Assembly (NCBI RefSeq): GCF_003967355.1
Contig: NZ_BIFH01000014.1
Location: 248,001 to 312,000 of the forward strand
Length of the DNA stretch: 64,000 nt
Direction of reading: 5' to 3'
Source of the DNA: Embleya hyalina
Lineage (GTDB): Bacteria; Actinomycetota; Actinomycetes; Streptomycetales; Streptomycetaceae
Under the pieces are notes generated by a model, which worked only from the letters and a program-made list of their open reading frames with translations, was not told the origin of the DNA and searched no databases. Shown here in pieces: positions 43,727 through 51,753 of this stretch. The translations under genes and the position numbers were made by a program. How positions within the stretch are numbered: position 1 is the stretch's first letter; each line of letters opens with the position of its first letter.

Positions 43727-44500
43727 TCAGCTCACCTGGGTCACCTGCGCCGTTCGGATGACCAGGGTGTCGATGAACGCGTCCAGCTCCGGCCACTCGA
43801 AGACCGGCGCGGTCATCCGCAGCAGCACCGCGCCGTGCATCGCGGCCCAGACCGCCAGCGCGTCCTGGAACGGGTCGGTGCCGGCCGCCCGGCCGGCCGC
43901 CTGGGTCCGCGCGATCGCGTCGATGAGGGTCTGGAAGACGTCCATGCGGCTGGGCAGCTTGGCCGGCGACGGGGATGCGGCCGGCGCCCGGGGCGTGTCC
44001 GGCCCGTTCGACGTGTCCGGCTCGTCCGGTGCCTCCGGTGCCTCCGGTGCCTCCGGTGCGTTCGACGCCTCGGACGCCTCCGACGCCGGGCGCATCCGGT
44101 GGAACAGCGCCCGATAGCGGCCCGGGCGCTCCATCGCGAACCGGGCGTAGGCGCGGCAGCCCGCGAGCAGCGAGCGGTCCTCCGTGTCCTCGGCCTCCGA
44201 GGCGGCCAGAATGGCGGCGCGCAGATCGTCGAAGTAGCCGTTGAGGACCGTGTCGAGGATGTCGTCCAGATCGGTGAAGTGCGCGTAGATCGACGGTGCG
44301 GTGATCGCGGCCTCCCGGGCGATCCGACGCAGCGTCACATCGCCGGAGTGGCCGTCGCGCTCGATCAGGTCGGTCGCCGCGGCGAGGATGTCGTCGCGGA
44401 GCAGCGCCCCTTGGCCGCGGCGATTGCGGCGGCGATTCGGCCCGTGGTCGTCGTCCATGGCGCTCAGCGTACGAGGCGTGGGAACGGCGTTGTTCGGCAT
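43727..44500 (-). CDS. TetR/AcrR family transcriptional regulator
   Basis: A 257-residue repressor. The helix-turn-helix is VTLRRIAREAAITAPSIYAHF near residues 55-75, and the C-terminal domain belongs to the WHG/TetR_C class (GCRAYARFAMERPGRYRALF, later WAAMHGAVLLRM). An unusual insert near residues 140-170 (EASEASNAPEAPEAPEAPDEP) is encoded by tandem 9-bp repeats. ATG 44500 has GAGAAGG upstream; ATG 44458 is an alternative. It lies 92 bases behind an MFS pump on the same strand, and the pump promoter carries two similar TTACAnnTGTAA palindromes that are its likely targets. Confidence 0.9.
   Translation of the reverse strand: MPNNAVPTPRTLSAMDDDHGPNRRRNRRGQGALLRDDILAAATDLIERDGHSGDVTLRRIAREAAITAPSIYAHFTDLDDILDTVLNGYFDDLRAAILAASEAEDTEDRSLLAGCRAYARFAMERPGRYRALFHRMRPASEASEASNAPEAPEAPEAPDEPDTSNGPDTPRAPAASPSPAKLPSRMDVFQTLIDAIARTQAAGRAAGTDPFQDALAVWAAMHGAVLLRMTAPVFEWPELDAFIDTLVIRTAQVTQVS
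44025..44060. repeat. Tandem 9-bp repeat inside the TetR gene
   Basis: Four units of TCCGGTGCC (last one TCCGGTGCG) encode the EAPEAPEAP stretch in a loop of the TetR protein. Length may vary between strains. Confidence 0.7.
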
Positions 44501-44591
44501 GGGGCCTTCTCGGGGGTGTGGACGGTGCACGGCACGACGCCCGCCACCCGGCGGCCGGCGGGAGCCGGTGGCCGGGTGGCGGGTCGGGGCT

Positions 44592-46205
44592 TCAGCGCAC
44601 GGTTCGTACCGCCTGGGTGTCGACCGGCTCGGCGGGCTTGCCGGTGGGGACGGTGGCGGGTGCGGCCCGGCGGGGGAGGCCGAAGCCGACCAGCAGGACG
44701 CCGAGCGCGGCGACCGCGGCGGCGACGAGCGCGCCGTTGTTCATCGCGGTGGTGAAGGCGTGGTCGGCGGCCGAGGTGAGCCGGCCGGCCGCGTCCGGGG
44801 ACAGGTGCTCGGCCACGACGTGGGCGCTGGGCAGGTCGTGCCCGGCGACGGCGGTGGGGCCGGTGAGGTGTTGGTCGCCCATCTCGCTCCGGTAGTGGGA
44901 GGAGACCAGCGTGCCGACCACCGCGATGCCCAGCACGCCGCCGAGTTCGCGGACCACGCTGTTCAGCGCGCCGGCCATGGCGGAGAAGCGCACCGGTACC
45001 GACGCGGTGATCTCCATGCTCGCGGGTGCCATCATCATCCCCATCCCGGCGCCCACCAGCATCATCTCGCCGGCGAGGGCGACGAACGGGGTGTCGGTGG
45101 TGGTGGTCAGGCCCATCACGCCCAGGCCGAGCGCGATCGCGCCGAGTCCGGTGGTGAGGGTGCCCCGAATGCCCAGTCGGGCGGTGACGATCGGCGAGAG
45201 CCCGGACATCGCCGCCATCGCCGCCGCGAACGGCATCGCGCCGAGCCCGGCCTTCAGCGTGCTGTAGCCGTGGACGAGTTGGAAGTACTGGGAGAGCACG
45301 AACAGCGTGCCGAACAGGGCGAAGAAGGTGATCGCCAGCGTGCCGGCGGCGAGGACGAAGCCGCGGTTGGCGAACAGGCGCACCTGCACCATGGGTTCGT
45401 CCCGACGCAGTTCCCGGACCACGAACGCCGCGGCGACCACGACGAAGACGACCGGTTCGACGAGGGTGACGGTGTCGGTCCAGCCGCGCTCGGGCGCCTC
45501 GATGATCGCGTCGACCAGGATGCCGAGGCCGATCACGGACAACACGGCGGCGGGCAGGTCGAGTCGAGCGGTGCCCTGGCGCGGGATGGTCGGGACGATC
45601 CGCAGGATGCCGACGAGCGCGGCGAGCACGAGCGGGACGTTGATCCAGAACGCGCTCGACCAGGAGAAGTGCGTCAGCAGCGCGCCGCCGGTGACCGGGC
45701 CGATCAACACCCCCACCCCGGCCGAGGCCGACCAGACGGCGAACGCCTTGGCGCGCTCGGCGGCCGGGAACATCCGGATGATGATCGCGAGCGTCGCGGG
45801 CATCACGAAGGCCGCGCCCAGACCCATCACCGCGCGCCAGGCGATCAGTTCGCCGGCGGTCGTGGACACCGCGGCGACGGCCGAGCCGCCGCCGAACAGG
45901 ACCAGGCCGCCGAGAAGGGCGCGGCGGGCGCCGAACCGGGCGCCGAGGCTGCCGGCGAGGAGCAGCAGGGCGGCGAAGACGAGGGTGTAGGCGTCGGTGA
46001 TCCACTGGAGGTCGGCGGTCGACGCGTCGAGGCCCTTGGCCAGGGACGGCAGCGCGGTGTTGAGCACCGAGTTGTCCAGCGTCACCGCGACGAGGGTCGA
46101 GCACAACACGAGCAGCGCGGCCCACCGCCGGGGGTACCCGGCGGGATCGGGAACGTCGGTCGGTGTCGGTGATGCGGTGGTTCGGGTCGATGCGGTGCCG
46201 GTCAC
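44592..46205 (-). CDS. MFS transporter, DHA2 (EmrB/QacA) family
   Basis: A 537-residue 14-helix drug:proton antiporter. Conserved parts are VTLDNSVLNTALPSL in the first helix (motif D1), LAGSLGARFGARRALLGG in loop 2-3 (motif A) and the motif C-like GVGVLIGPVTGGALLTHFSW in helix 5. The C-terminal helix ends LGVLLVGFGLPRRA before a disordered tail. GTG/ATG start at 46205. Two palindromes, TTACATCTGTAA and ATACAGCTGTAA, lie 32-70 bases upstream, pointing to control by the TetR gene behind it. The other side of the operator faces a decayed SDR gene. Confidence 0.93.
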   Translation of the reverse strand: MTGTASTRTTASPTPTDVPDPAGYPRRWAALLVLCSTLVAVTLDNSVLNTALPSLAKGLDASTADLQWITDAYTLVFAALLLLAGSLGARFGARRALLGGLVLFGGGSAVAAVSTTAGELIAWRAVMGLGAAFVMPATLAIIIRMFPAAERAKAFAVWSASAGVGVLIGPVTGGALLTHFSWSSAFWINVPLVLAALVGILRIVPTIPRQGTARLDLPAAVLSVIGLGILVDAIIEAPERGWTDTVTLVEPVVFVVVAAAFVVRELRRDEPMVQVRLFANRGFVLAAGTLAITFFALFGTLFVLSQYFQLVHGYSTLKAGLGAMPFAAAMAAMSGLSPIVTARLGIRGTLTTGLGAIALGLGVMGLTTTTDTPFVALAGEMMLVGAGMGMMMAPASMEITASVPVRFSAMAGALNSVVRELGGVLGIAVVGTLVSSHYRSEMGDQHLTGPTAVAGHDLPSAHVVAEHLSPDAAGRLTSAADHAFTTAMNNGALVAAAVAALGVLLVGFGLPRRAAPATVPTGKPAEPVDTQAVRTVR

Positions 46206-46236
46206 GAGCTGCCCCCATGGATTAACGCCTGTTTCC

Positions 46237-46248
46237 TTACATCTGTAA
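46237..46248. promoter_or_regulatory. TetR operator copy 1 (TTACATCTGTAA)
   Basis: TTACA TC TGTAA, an inverted repeat with a 2-base centre, 32 bases upstream of the MFS start. A second copy with one mismatch is centred 27 bases away. Confidence 0.65.
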
Positions 46249-46263
46249 ATCTAAGTCTTCGAC

Positions 46264-46275
46264 ATACAGCTGTAA
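46264..46275. promoter_or_regulatory. TetR operator copy 2 (ATACAGCTGTAA)
   Basis: ATACAGCTGTAA contains the perfect 10-base palindrome TACAGCTGTA and matches TTACAnnTGTAA with one mismatch. It lies 9 bases before the remnant SDR start at 46285. Confidence 0.65.
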
Positions 46276-46284
46276 AGCCAAGGA

Positions 46285-46485
46285 GTGGCAAAGTCGGCGG
46301 CACTCGTCACCGGGGCGCGCCGGGGCATCGGTCGCGCCGTCGCGGAGCGGTCGCCCGCCGATGGGGCGCTGGTCGCGGTGCGCTACGGCCGGGCCTTCGT
46401 GGTGCGGGCCGAACTCGGCGTACGACGGCGGCCGGATCGTGACCGCCACCTCGGGGGCGACCCGCGCGTCGCCGGATCGGGTCGG
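46285..46485 (+). pseudogene. Decayed short-chain dehydrogenase (SDR) remnant
   Basis: From GTG 46285 the frame reads VAKSAALVTGARRGIGRAVA, the classic TGxxxGIG N-terminus of an SDR, and continues to about residue 36 (ALVAVRYG). The SDR similarity then breaks off. In another frame from about 46421, YDGGRIVTATSGATRASPDRV resembles the later GGRIVxxSSG strand of SDRs. About 90 residues between these parts and all of the YxxxK region are missing, so the gene is a deletion/frameshift remnant. It is divergent from the MFS gene and shares its two operators, so it was probably once a target of the same TetR. Confidence 0.7.
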
Positions 46486-46554
46486 CGGCCGGCCCGGCCT
46501 GCCGGCAACCGCCGCCCCGCGCCGCCGACTTCGGGGCCGCGATCGCCCTCGCCG

Positions 46555-47259
46555 CTACAGGTCCCGCGTCACGCCCAGCGGTGCGCAGTGCAGGCTGCCG
46601 TGCGCGGCGGGGGCGGCGATCCAGGTGTCGGCGCTGACGAAGTCCCGCCCGCGCTGGTGTGCTTCGCGGGCCGGGGTCGGGTCGGCCCAGGTCACCGCGA
46701 GCGGGTTGTGCTCGACGTCCCACTTGGCGCCGCCGAGCGCGCGGTCGTCGGAGGAGGTCGCCTCGACGTGGGTGAGCAGGCCGGTCTCCGTGGCCAACAC
46801 ACCCGCGTGCCACAGCGTCACGCCCGCGTCGGTGTGCACGATCGCGGGCGGCGTGCGGAGGGTGAGCCCGGTGCCGTCGTGGCGTTCCGAGTCGAAGCGC
46901 AGCACCAGCCGGCGCGGGATGGTCGGCAACACCACGTCCAACACGAGGTCGCCGTCCGGGACATGGCCGAACAGGCACGAGGTGAACCGGATCGGCCCGG
47001 CGGACAGGGTCGTGGCCAGCGCCGAGTGGGCGAACCGATCGCCGGACCGGGTCACCGACACCCCGTACTGTCCGAACACCTGCGGCGCGGGCGGCCGCGG
47101 GCCGCTCGGGCGGGCCGTGGTCTCCATGCCGATGGTCGTGTACAGGCCGGCCGGCGTGCGCAGGATCCCGCCGTGGAAGACCCGGACCTCGTCGTGCGCG
47201 AGCAGGATCTCGGGCGGCCTGACCAGCTCGATGTCCACCGGGGCAGTGCTGTCGCTCAT
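46555..47259 (-). CDS. Conserved hypothetical protein
   Basis: A 234-residue soluble protein that I do not recognise. It has no signal peptide or membrane helix. The sequence is rich in beta-type stretches (VRVFHGGILRTPAGLYTTIG, GDLVLDVVLPTIPRRLVLRF, GVTLWHAGVLATETGLLTHV), suggesting an all-beta or jelly-roll fold. Codon bias supports coding. ATG 47259 has only a weak ribosome site. It ends 69 bases from the last recognisable SDR remnant sequence and has no obvious partner. Confidence 0.65.
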   Translation of the reverse strand: MSDSTAPVDIELVRPPEILLAHDEVRVFHGGILRTPAGLYTTIGMETTARPSGPRPPAPQVFGQYGVSVTRSGDRFAHSALATTLSAGPIRFTSCLFGHVPDGDLVLDVVLPTIPRRLVLRFDSERHDGTGLTLRTPPAIVHTDAGVTLWHAGVLATETGLLTHVEATSSDDRALGGAKWDVEHNPLAVTWADPTPAREAHQRGRDFVSADTWIAAPAAHGSLHCAPLGVTRDL

Positions 47260-47591
47260 GTGGGCGACCCTATCGCCGGGGCACCGGAAGACCCGGCGCC
47301 CCGCAGGCCGCCCCCGATACCCCGCGTCCCGCCTCGGCGATGCGTTCGGGCTTCCCCCACTCGGCCCAATCGGGGGCTATCGGGCGTTGTGCGCAAACCG
47401 CGCCCCCCGGGCGCCGGCGGGCGGGTACCGCGTGACCTGCGGGAGCGGTGTCGATGCGGTATTTCGGTCCCGTTCGGCGGGCGCATAGGGGATTCGAGCC
47501 GCCATATCGTGGGGACACTTTCCGGTTACGGCTTCGCCTATACCGCCCCGGAACGCCCCACGCGTCACCCGACAGGCGCATACTGAGGGAG
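47260..47591. other. Intergenic region, 332 bases
   Basis: Lies between the divergent hypothetical gene and the small gene at 47592. I see no supported gene, tRNA or hairpin. CCTATACCG near 47535 could be part of a promoter for the small gene. Confidence 0.35.
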
Positions 47592-47813
47592 ATGACGACC
47601 TCAGCCGTGACCCGGCGCATTCTGCCCACCAGTCCCTTCAATGTCCCGGTCGCTCCCATCATCGAGGATTTCGAACTCGGTGCTCGAGTGACGCACGATC
47701 AGTACGGACTCGGTCGGATCGTCGGTGTCGAAGAGGACATCGCGGTCACTGTCGACTTCGGATCGCGCCAGGAACGCATCTGCCGTCCCTACGCGAAGCT
47801 GAGCAATCTCTGA
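47592..47813 (+). CDS. Small conserved protein with Tudor-like fold signature
   Basis: A 73-residue protein. The second half (ELGARVTHDQYGLGRIVGVE, then AVTVDFGSRQERICRPYAKL) has the GxRVxHxxyGxGxV pattern found in small Tudor/SH3-like domains such as the C-terminus of UvrD/PcrA helicases and CarD, which bind RNA polymerase. Binding to a nucleic-acid machine is inferred. ATG 47592 is preceded by GAGGGAG. A strong terminator follows 49 bases downstream, so it is probably a single-gene transcript. Confidence 0.8.
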   Translation: MTTSAVTRRILPTSPFNVPVAPIIEDFELGARVTHDQYGLGRIVGVEEDIAVTVDFGSRQERICRPYAKLSNL

Positions 47814-47861
47814 ACCAACACGACACGGTTCCGCACGTCCCGACACCACGCGGTCGGTACG

Positions 47862-47898
47862 AGGAGGCGCCCCCGGGACAACCGGGTCGGCGCCTCCT
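47862..47898 (+). terminator. Terminator after the Tudor-like gene
   Basis: AGGAGGCGCC / GGCGCCTCCT, a perfect 10-bp stem with an inner CCCGG/CCGGG extension, followed by TTC. It isolates the leuA control region from upstream transcription. Confidence 0.85.
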
Positions 47899-47947
47899 TC
47901 GCGTTGTGGGGCACGGCTTGTTTCGGACCCTGACACACACCGAGACA

Positions 47948-47960
47948 TCAGGTTGTCAGA
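47948..47960. promoter_or_regulatory. GntR-type operator upstream of leuA
   Basis: TCAGGTTGTCAGA. The reverse complement of the element before the adjacent GntR gene is TCAGGTTGTCTGA, a 12/13 match. It overlaps the expected -35 region of the leuA leader transcript, so binding would repress. Confidence 0.55.
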
Positions 47961-47970
47961 CAAGTTGTGC

Positions 47971-47976
47971 TACCGT
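47971..47976 (+). promoter_or_regulatory. Probable -10 element of the leuA leader transcript
   Basis: TACCGT (TAnnnT class) ends 7 bases before the leader peptide ATG at 47984, implying a leaderless leader-peptide transcript. There is no clear -35. Confidence 0.4.
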
Positions 47977-47983
47977 CCCGGAC

Positions 47984-48031
47984 ATGAAGCCGCGCGTTGT
48001 CCTTCTTCTCGGCCGCCGCGGCGGGGTCTGA
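47984..48031 (+). CDS. leuL: leuA leader peptide (attenuator)
   Basis: A 15-codon frame, [15 protein letters not shown], with three successive leucine codons CTT CTT CTC at 48002-48010 (CTT is rare in this GC-rich genome) and three valines. It precedes the 2-isopropylmalate synthase gene by 73 bases. Leucine leader peptides before leuA are known in Actinobacteria. Ribosome stalling at the leucine codons would decide between two mutually exclusive hairpins downstream. There is no Shine-Dalgarno; a leaderless start is likely. Confidence 0.75.
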   Translation: MKPRVVLLLGRRGGV

Positions 48032-48072
48032 TCCGACCGGCACCCCGCCGCGGGGTTCGGTGTCGCCGGTCG
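48016..48072 (+). promoter_or_regulatory. Attenuator hairpins before leuA
   Basis: CCGCGGCGGGGT (48016-48027) is perfectly complementary to ACCCCGCCGCGG (48042-48053), giving an anti-terminator. The alternative hairpin pairs CGACCGGC (48034-48041) with GCCGGTCG (48065-48072), enclosing ACCCCGC/GCGGGGT. The two cannot coexist. No U-run follows, so termination may be factor-dependent. Confidence 0.65.
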
Positions 48073-48104
48073 ACCCCTCCGAGGAGCGAGGACGATCCCG
48101 CACC

Positions 48105-49919
48105 ATGACCGAACACACCATCACCGACCGTGACCGTGCGGCCGGGCACACCTTCCCCACCCTGCGCACGCCCGCCGGCCCGATCCCCGAGGGCCGCCCG
48201 CACTGGAACCGGCAACGCCCCGGCACGATGCCGCACCACCGCTACCGCCCGGCGCACGAGCGGGTCCGCGTCGATGCCGACCCGGCCCGGCGGAGTTGGC
48301 CGGACAATCGCATCGAGCAGGCGCCGCTGTGGGTCCCGGTGGACCTGCGCGACGGCAACCAGGCGCTGGCCGAACCGATGGACCCCGTACGCAAGCGGCG
48401 GATGTTCGACCTGCTGGTGGCGATGGGCTACAAGGAGATCGAGGTCGGTTATCCCTCGGCGAGCCGGGCCGACTTCGACTTCGTCCGGCATCTGGCGGAG
48501 AACGACGCGGTACCGGACGACGTCACCGTCGTGGTCTTCACCGCCGCGCGGACCGACCTGATCGAACGTACGCACCAATCGATCGAGGGCCTGCCGCACG
48601 CCGTCGTACACATGTACACCGCGACCGCGCCGACGTGGCGCGAGGTCGTGCTCGGCCACGACCGGGCCGCGCTGCACGCGCTGATCCTGGCCGGCGCGAA
48701 GGACGTGGCACGCGGCGCCGACGCGCGACCCGGGGCGGACATCCGGTTCCAGTTCTCGCCGGAGGTGTTCAACCTGACCGAGCCCGACTACGTCCTGGAG
48801 GTGTGCGACAGCCTCACCGAACTGTGGGACGCGAGCCCGGACCGGCCGGTGATCCACAACCTGCCGGCCACGGTCGAGATCGCCACGCCGAACGTGTACG
48901 CGGACCAGATCGAGTACATGCACCGCCATCTGGCCCGCCGGGACGCGGTCGTGCTGTCCGTGCATCCGCACAACGACCGGGGGACGGGCGTCGCGTGCGC
49001 CGAGTCGGCACTGCTCGCGGGGGCGCAGCGGATCGAGGGCTGCCTGTTCGGCAACGGTGAGCGGACCGGCAACGTGGACCTGGTCACGCTCGCGCTGAAC
49101 CTGTACACGCAGGGGGTGGATCCGATGATCGACTTCTCCGACATCGACGAGATCCGACGCACGGTGGAGTACGCGAACCGGATCGATGTGCACGCCCGGC
49201 ATCCGTACGGCGGGGATCTGGTCCACACCGCGTTCTCCGGCACGCACCAGGACGCGATCAGGAAGGGCTTCGCGCACCACGCGCGCGAGGCCGAGCGGCT
49301 GGGGGTGGGGCAGGACCGGGCGCCGTGGAACGTGCCGTATCTGCCGATCGACCCCGCCGACCTCGGGCGCGACTACGAGGCGGTGATCCGGGTCAACAGT
49401 CAGTCCGGCAAGGGCGGCATCGCCTACCTGATGCAGAGCGCACACGGCCTGGACCTGCCGCGTCGGCTCCAGATCGAGTTTTCCCGCGTGGTCCAGGAGG
49501 CCACGGACGACAGCGGCGAGGAGATCGGCGCGGCCGAGTTGGGGGCGCTGTTCGGGCGGGAGTACCTGGAGCGGCGTACGCCGGTGGAGGTCACGCGGTG
49601 GCGAGCGGAGGAGCCTGCGGCGGGGCGGCATCGGTTCGTCGGGACGCTCGTCGGGCCGCTCTTCGGGTCGCGTGCGGTGGTCGGGGAGGGCAACGGGCCG
49701 CTGTCGGCCCTGACCGCCGCGCTGGGTACGGCCGGGATCCGGGTCGAGATCCTGGACTACGTCGAGCACTCGATCGGCGCGGGCGGGGATCGGCAGGCGG
49801 CGGCGTATGTGGAGTGCCGGGTGGACGGGGTGACCCGGTGGGGAGTGGGGATCGACACGTCGATCCTGGCGGCCTCGGTGCATGCGACGTTGTCGGCGGT
49901 GAACCGGGCACGGGGTTGA
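48105..49919 (+). CDS. leuA: 2-isopropylmalate synthase
   Basis: A 604-residue enzyme that condenses 2-ketoisovalerate with acetyl-CoA in the first committed step of leucine synthesis. The TIM barrel has [13 protein letters not shown] near residues 82-94 (metal/substrate region), [20 protein letters not shown] and [13 protein letters not shown] with the HxH metal ligands near 285. The C-terminal region (about 470-600) is the LeuA dimer regulatory domain that binds leucine for feedback inhibition. ATG 48105 is the likely start; GAGGA lies upstream but rather far. It is preceded by a leucine leader peptide and followed after 61 bases by a GntR regulator. Confidence 0.96.
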   Translation: MTEHTITDRDRAAGHTFPTLRTPAGPIPEGRPHWNRQRPGTMPHHRYRPAHERVRVDADPARRSWPDNRIEQAPLWVPVDLRDGNQALAEPMDPVRKRRMFDLLVAMGYKEIEVGYPSASRADFDFVRHLAENDAVPDDVTVVVFTAARTDLIERTHQSIEGLPHAVVHMYTATAPTWREVVLGHDRAALHALILAGAKDVARGADARPGADIRFQFSPEVFNLTEPDYVLEVCDSLTELWDASPDRPVIHNLPATVEIATPNVYADQIEYMHRHLARRDAVVLSVHPHNDRGTGVACAESALLAGAQRIEGCLFGNGERTGNVDLVTLALNLYTQGVDPMIDFSDIDEIRRTVEYANRIDVHARHPYGGDLVHTAFSGTHQDAIRKGFAHHAREAERLGVGQDRAPWNVPYLPIDPADLGRDYEAVIRVNSQSGKGGIAYLMQSAHGLDLPRRLQIEFSRVVQEATDDSGEEIGAAELGALFGREYLERRTPVEVTRWRAEEPAAGRHRFVGTLVGPLFGSRAVVGEGNGPLSALTAALGTAGIRVEILDYVEHSIGAGGDRQAAAYVECRVDGVTRWGVGIDTSILAASVHATLSAVNRARG

Positions 49920-49935
49920 CGCGGGTTAGAATTCA

Positions 49936-49948
49936 TCAGACAACCTGA
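49936..49948. promoter_or_regulatory. GntR operator in the promoter of its own gene
   Basis: TCAGACAACCTGA, an inverted repeat TCAG-5-CTGA, 32 bases before the GntR start and just after a TAGAAT -10-like hexamer (49927-49932). The reverse complement matches the leuA upstream element. Confidence 0.55.
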
Positions 49949-49980
49949 GATGCACCAGACGTGACGTAAGGCGACACACG

Positions 49981-50673
49981 ATGACGTTCGGCCCCCTGCG
50001 CCGCAACCCGCTGGTCGGCCAGGCGGCCGAACGGCTTCGGGACCAGATCGCCGCCGGGCGCTGGCCGATCGGGACGAAGCTGCCCGGGGAGGTGGCACTC
50101 GGCCGGGAACTCGGCATCGGGCGGTCGACGGTGCGGGAGGCGATCCGCGCGCTGGCCGGTGCCGGACTGGTCGAGTCGCGGCAGGGGTCCGGCGTCTTCG
50201 TGATCGCGACCGAGCCGACGGAGGACCTGACCGCGCGGTTGCGGCGGGCGTCGGCGGTCGAGGTGTACGAGGTGCGCAACCTGATCGAGGTGCGGGCCGC
50301 GATGTTGGCGGCGGAGCGGCGTACGGACGAGGACCTGGCGGTACTGGAGGCCAGGCTGCTCGCGCGGGCCGCGGCGCTCGGCGACGACGAGGCGTACATC
50401 GACGCCGACATCGCGTTCCACGCGGCGATCGTGGCGGCGGCGCACAACGAGGTGCTGACGGACCTGTTCGCGGTGTTCCAGGTCACGATGCGCCCCGGCC
50501 TGCTGGACCTGTTGGCGGCAATGGACGCAAAGGACCTACGAGCCACTGCGGCCGACCCGGGAGCCGACGCCCACGCGGCCATGGTCGCCGCAATCCGAGC
50601 GGGCGACGCGGCGGCGGCCGGCCGGGTGACGGAGAAGGAACTCGAGGTCAGCCTGCGAATCCTCCGCGACTAG
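49981..50673 (+). CDS. GntR-family regulator, FadR/FCD subfamily
   Basis: A 230-residue regulator. The N-terminal winged helix is clear: RLRDQIAAGRWPIGTKLPGE, LGIGRSTVREAIRALAG and the wing GLVESRQGSGVFV. The C-terminal FCD domain (about 90-225) is all-helical with a metal/carboxylate pocket suggested by AYIDADIAFHAAIVAAAHNE and GADAHAAMVAAI. FCD regulators usually sense organic acids. The gene lies 61 bases behind leuA. An inverted repeat in its promoter recurs upstream of leuA, so it may couple leucine synthesis to a keto acid or branched-chain metabolite. ATG 49981 is the start. Confidence 0.92.
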   Translation: MTFGPLRRNPLVGQAAERLRDQIAAGRWPIGTKLPGEVALGRELGIGRSTVREAIRALAGAGLVESRQGSGVFVIATEPTEDLTARLRRASAVEVYEVRNLIEVRAAMLAAERRTDEDLAVLEARLLARAAALGDDEAYIDADIAFHAAIVAAAHNEVLTDLFAVFQVTMRPGLLDLLAAMDAKDLRATAADPGADAHAAMVAAIRAGDAAAAGRVTEKELEVSLRILRD

Positions 50674-50946
50674 GGCCCGTCCGGCGGATCCTGCGCGAGC
50701 GGATGCACCTCTCGCGTCCGGGTGGACGTCCGCGGACCGACCCTCGGGGTGCCCCGCGCGCCGGCGCCGGCGCCGGCGACGGTGACCCGTGCCCGGGGTG
50801 CGGGCGTGGCTTGCCGGGGTCGGCCTGGCTTGGGGGGCTTTGCTCCGGGTCGGTCGGTCTCGTTGGTGCTTCGGTTCCGTGCCGCCTCGGGCCTGCTTCC
50901 GTGTCGGTCCCGGGCCTGCTTCGTCGCAGGGATTGTGGCTACTCGC

Positions 50947-51525
50947 TTATTTCGGGCTGTCGGCGTTGTGCAGTGTGCGCAGGGCCCTGTCGAGTCGGAG
51001 CCGCCTGGCCTCCGGGGTGAGGGCTTGGAGCAGCGGCAGGATCAGCAGGTAGCGCCCGGTCCGGTCGAGTGCCTCGAATGCCTTCCTCGCCCCGGGGTTC
51101 GCGTCGAGTACCGCCGCGAGGTCGGGCGGCACCGTCGCGGTTTTCTGGGACTCGTAGGCCGCCGCCCATCGCCCGTCCTCCTGCGCCCTGCGCACCTCGG
51201 CCAGTCCGGGTTCGCGCATCCGTCCCGCGGCCGTCAGCGTCGCCACCTTGTCGACGTTCACCTGCGACCACAGGCTCCTGGGCCGACGCGGCACGTACTT
51301 CTGCAGGTAGTGCCGCTCGTCGAACGACCGCCGCTGCCCGGAGACCCAGCCGTAGCACAGTCCGATGTCGACCAATTCGTCGTCGGTCACCGTCGGAATG
51401 CCGGACTTCTTCCTGGCCACCTTGATCCACACACCCTCGTGGCGGGTGTGGTGCTCGGCCAGCCAGCTTTCGAACGCCGCGCCGTCCGCGAAAGCGATGA
51501 CCTCCACCCCGGCGATCTCATCCAT
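50947..51525 (-). CDS. YdeI/OmpD-associated family protein
   Basis: A 192-residue cytoplasmic protein of the YdeI/OmdA family. Recognisable are EHHTRHEGVWIKVARKKSG near the N-terminus, LVDIGLCYGWVSGQRRSFDE and YLQKYVPRRPRSLWSQVNVDK in the middle, and the YLLILPLLQALTPEARRLRL end. Members are linked to small-peptide resistance in some bacteria, but the molecular function is uncertain. ATG 51525 gives the usual N-terminus; no ribosome site is evident, so it may be leaderless. It stands alone, divergent from the monooxygenase pair. Confidence 0.87.
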   Translation of the reverse strand: MDEIAGVEVIAFADGAAFESWLAEHHTRHEGVWIKVARKKSGIPTVTDDELVDIGLCYGWVSGQRRSFDERHYLQKYVPRRPRSLWSQVNVDKVATLTAAGRMREPGLAEVRRAQEDGRWAAAYESQKTATVPPDLAAVLDANPGARKAFEALDRTGRYLLILPLLQALTPEARRLRLDRALRTLHNADSPK

Positions 51526-51753
51526 GCGGCACAAACTATCCCCCGCGCCACCCGCCCGCCCGGCCGGCCGGATCCGGCTCCGTCACCCCCACCGCCACCC
51601 ACGACGCCCGGCGCCGCTCGGCGGCTCCCGCCGTCCCCGTCGGGCCCGGCGGGTGGGGCCGGCTCGGGGGTGCGGGTGTCGTTGGGAATAGTGGGCGTGG
51701 GATTCTGCTTGGACGGGGTGATTGAGAGTTCAACTACTGAGAGAGTGGTCATC

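Noticed and set aside
47455-47510. A tRNA-like T-arm sequence (GATTCGAGCC)
   Set aside because: No matching acceptor stem, D-arm or anticodon arm can be built around it.
46285-47586. A 433-residue frame starting with the SDR-like N-terminus
   Set aside because: Only the first 36 residues resemble a protein family; the remainder is antisense to the hypothetical gene at 46555-47259, so I treat it as a pseudogene remnant.
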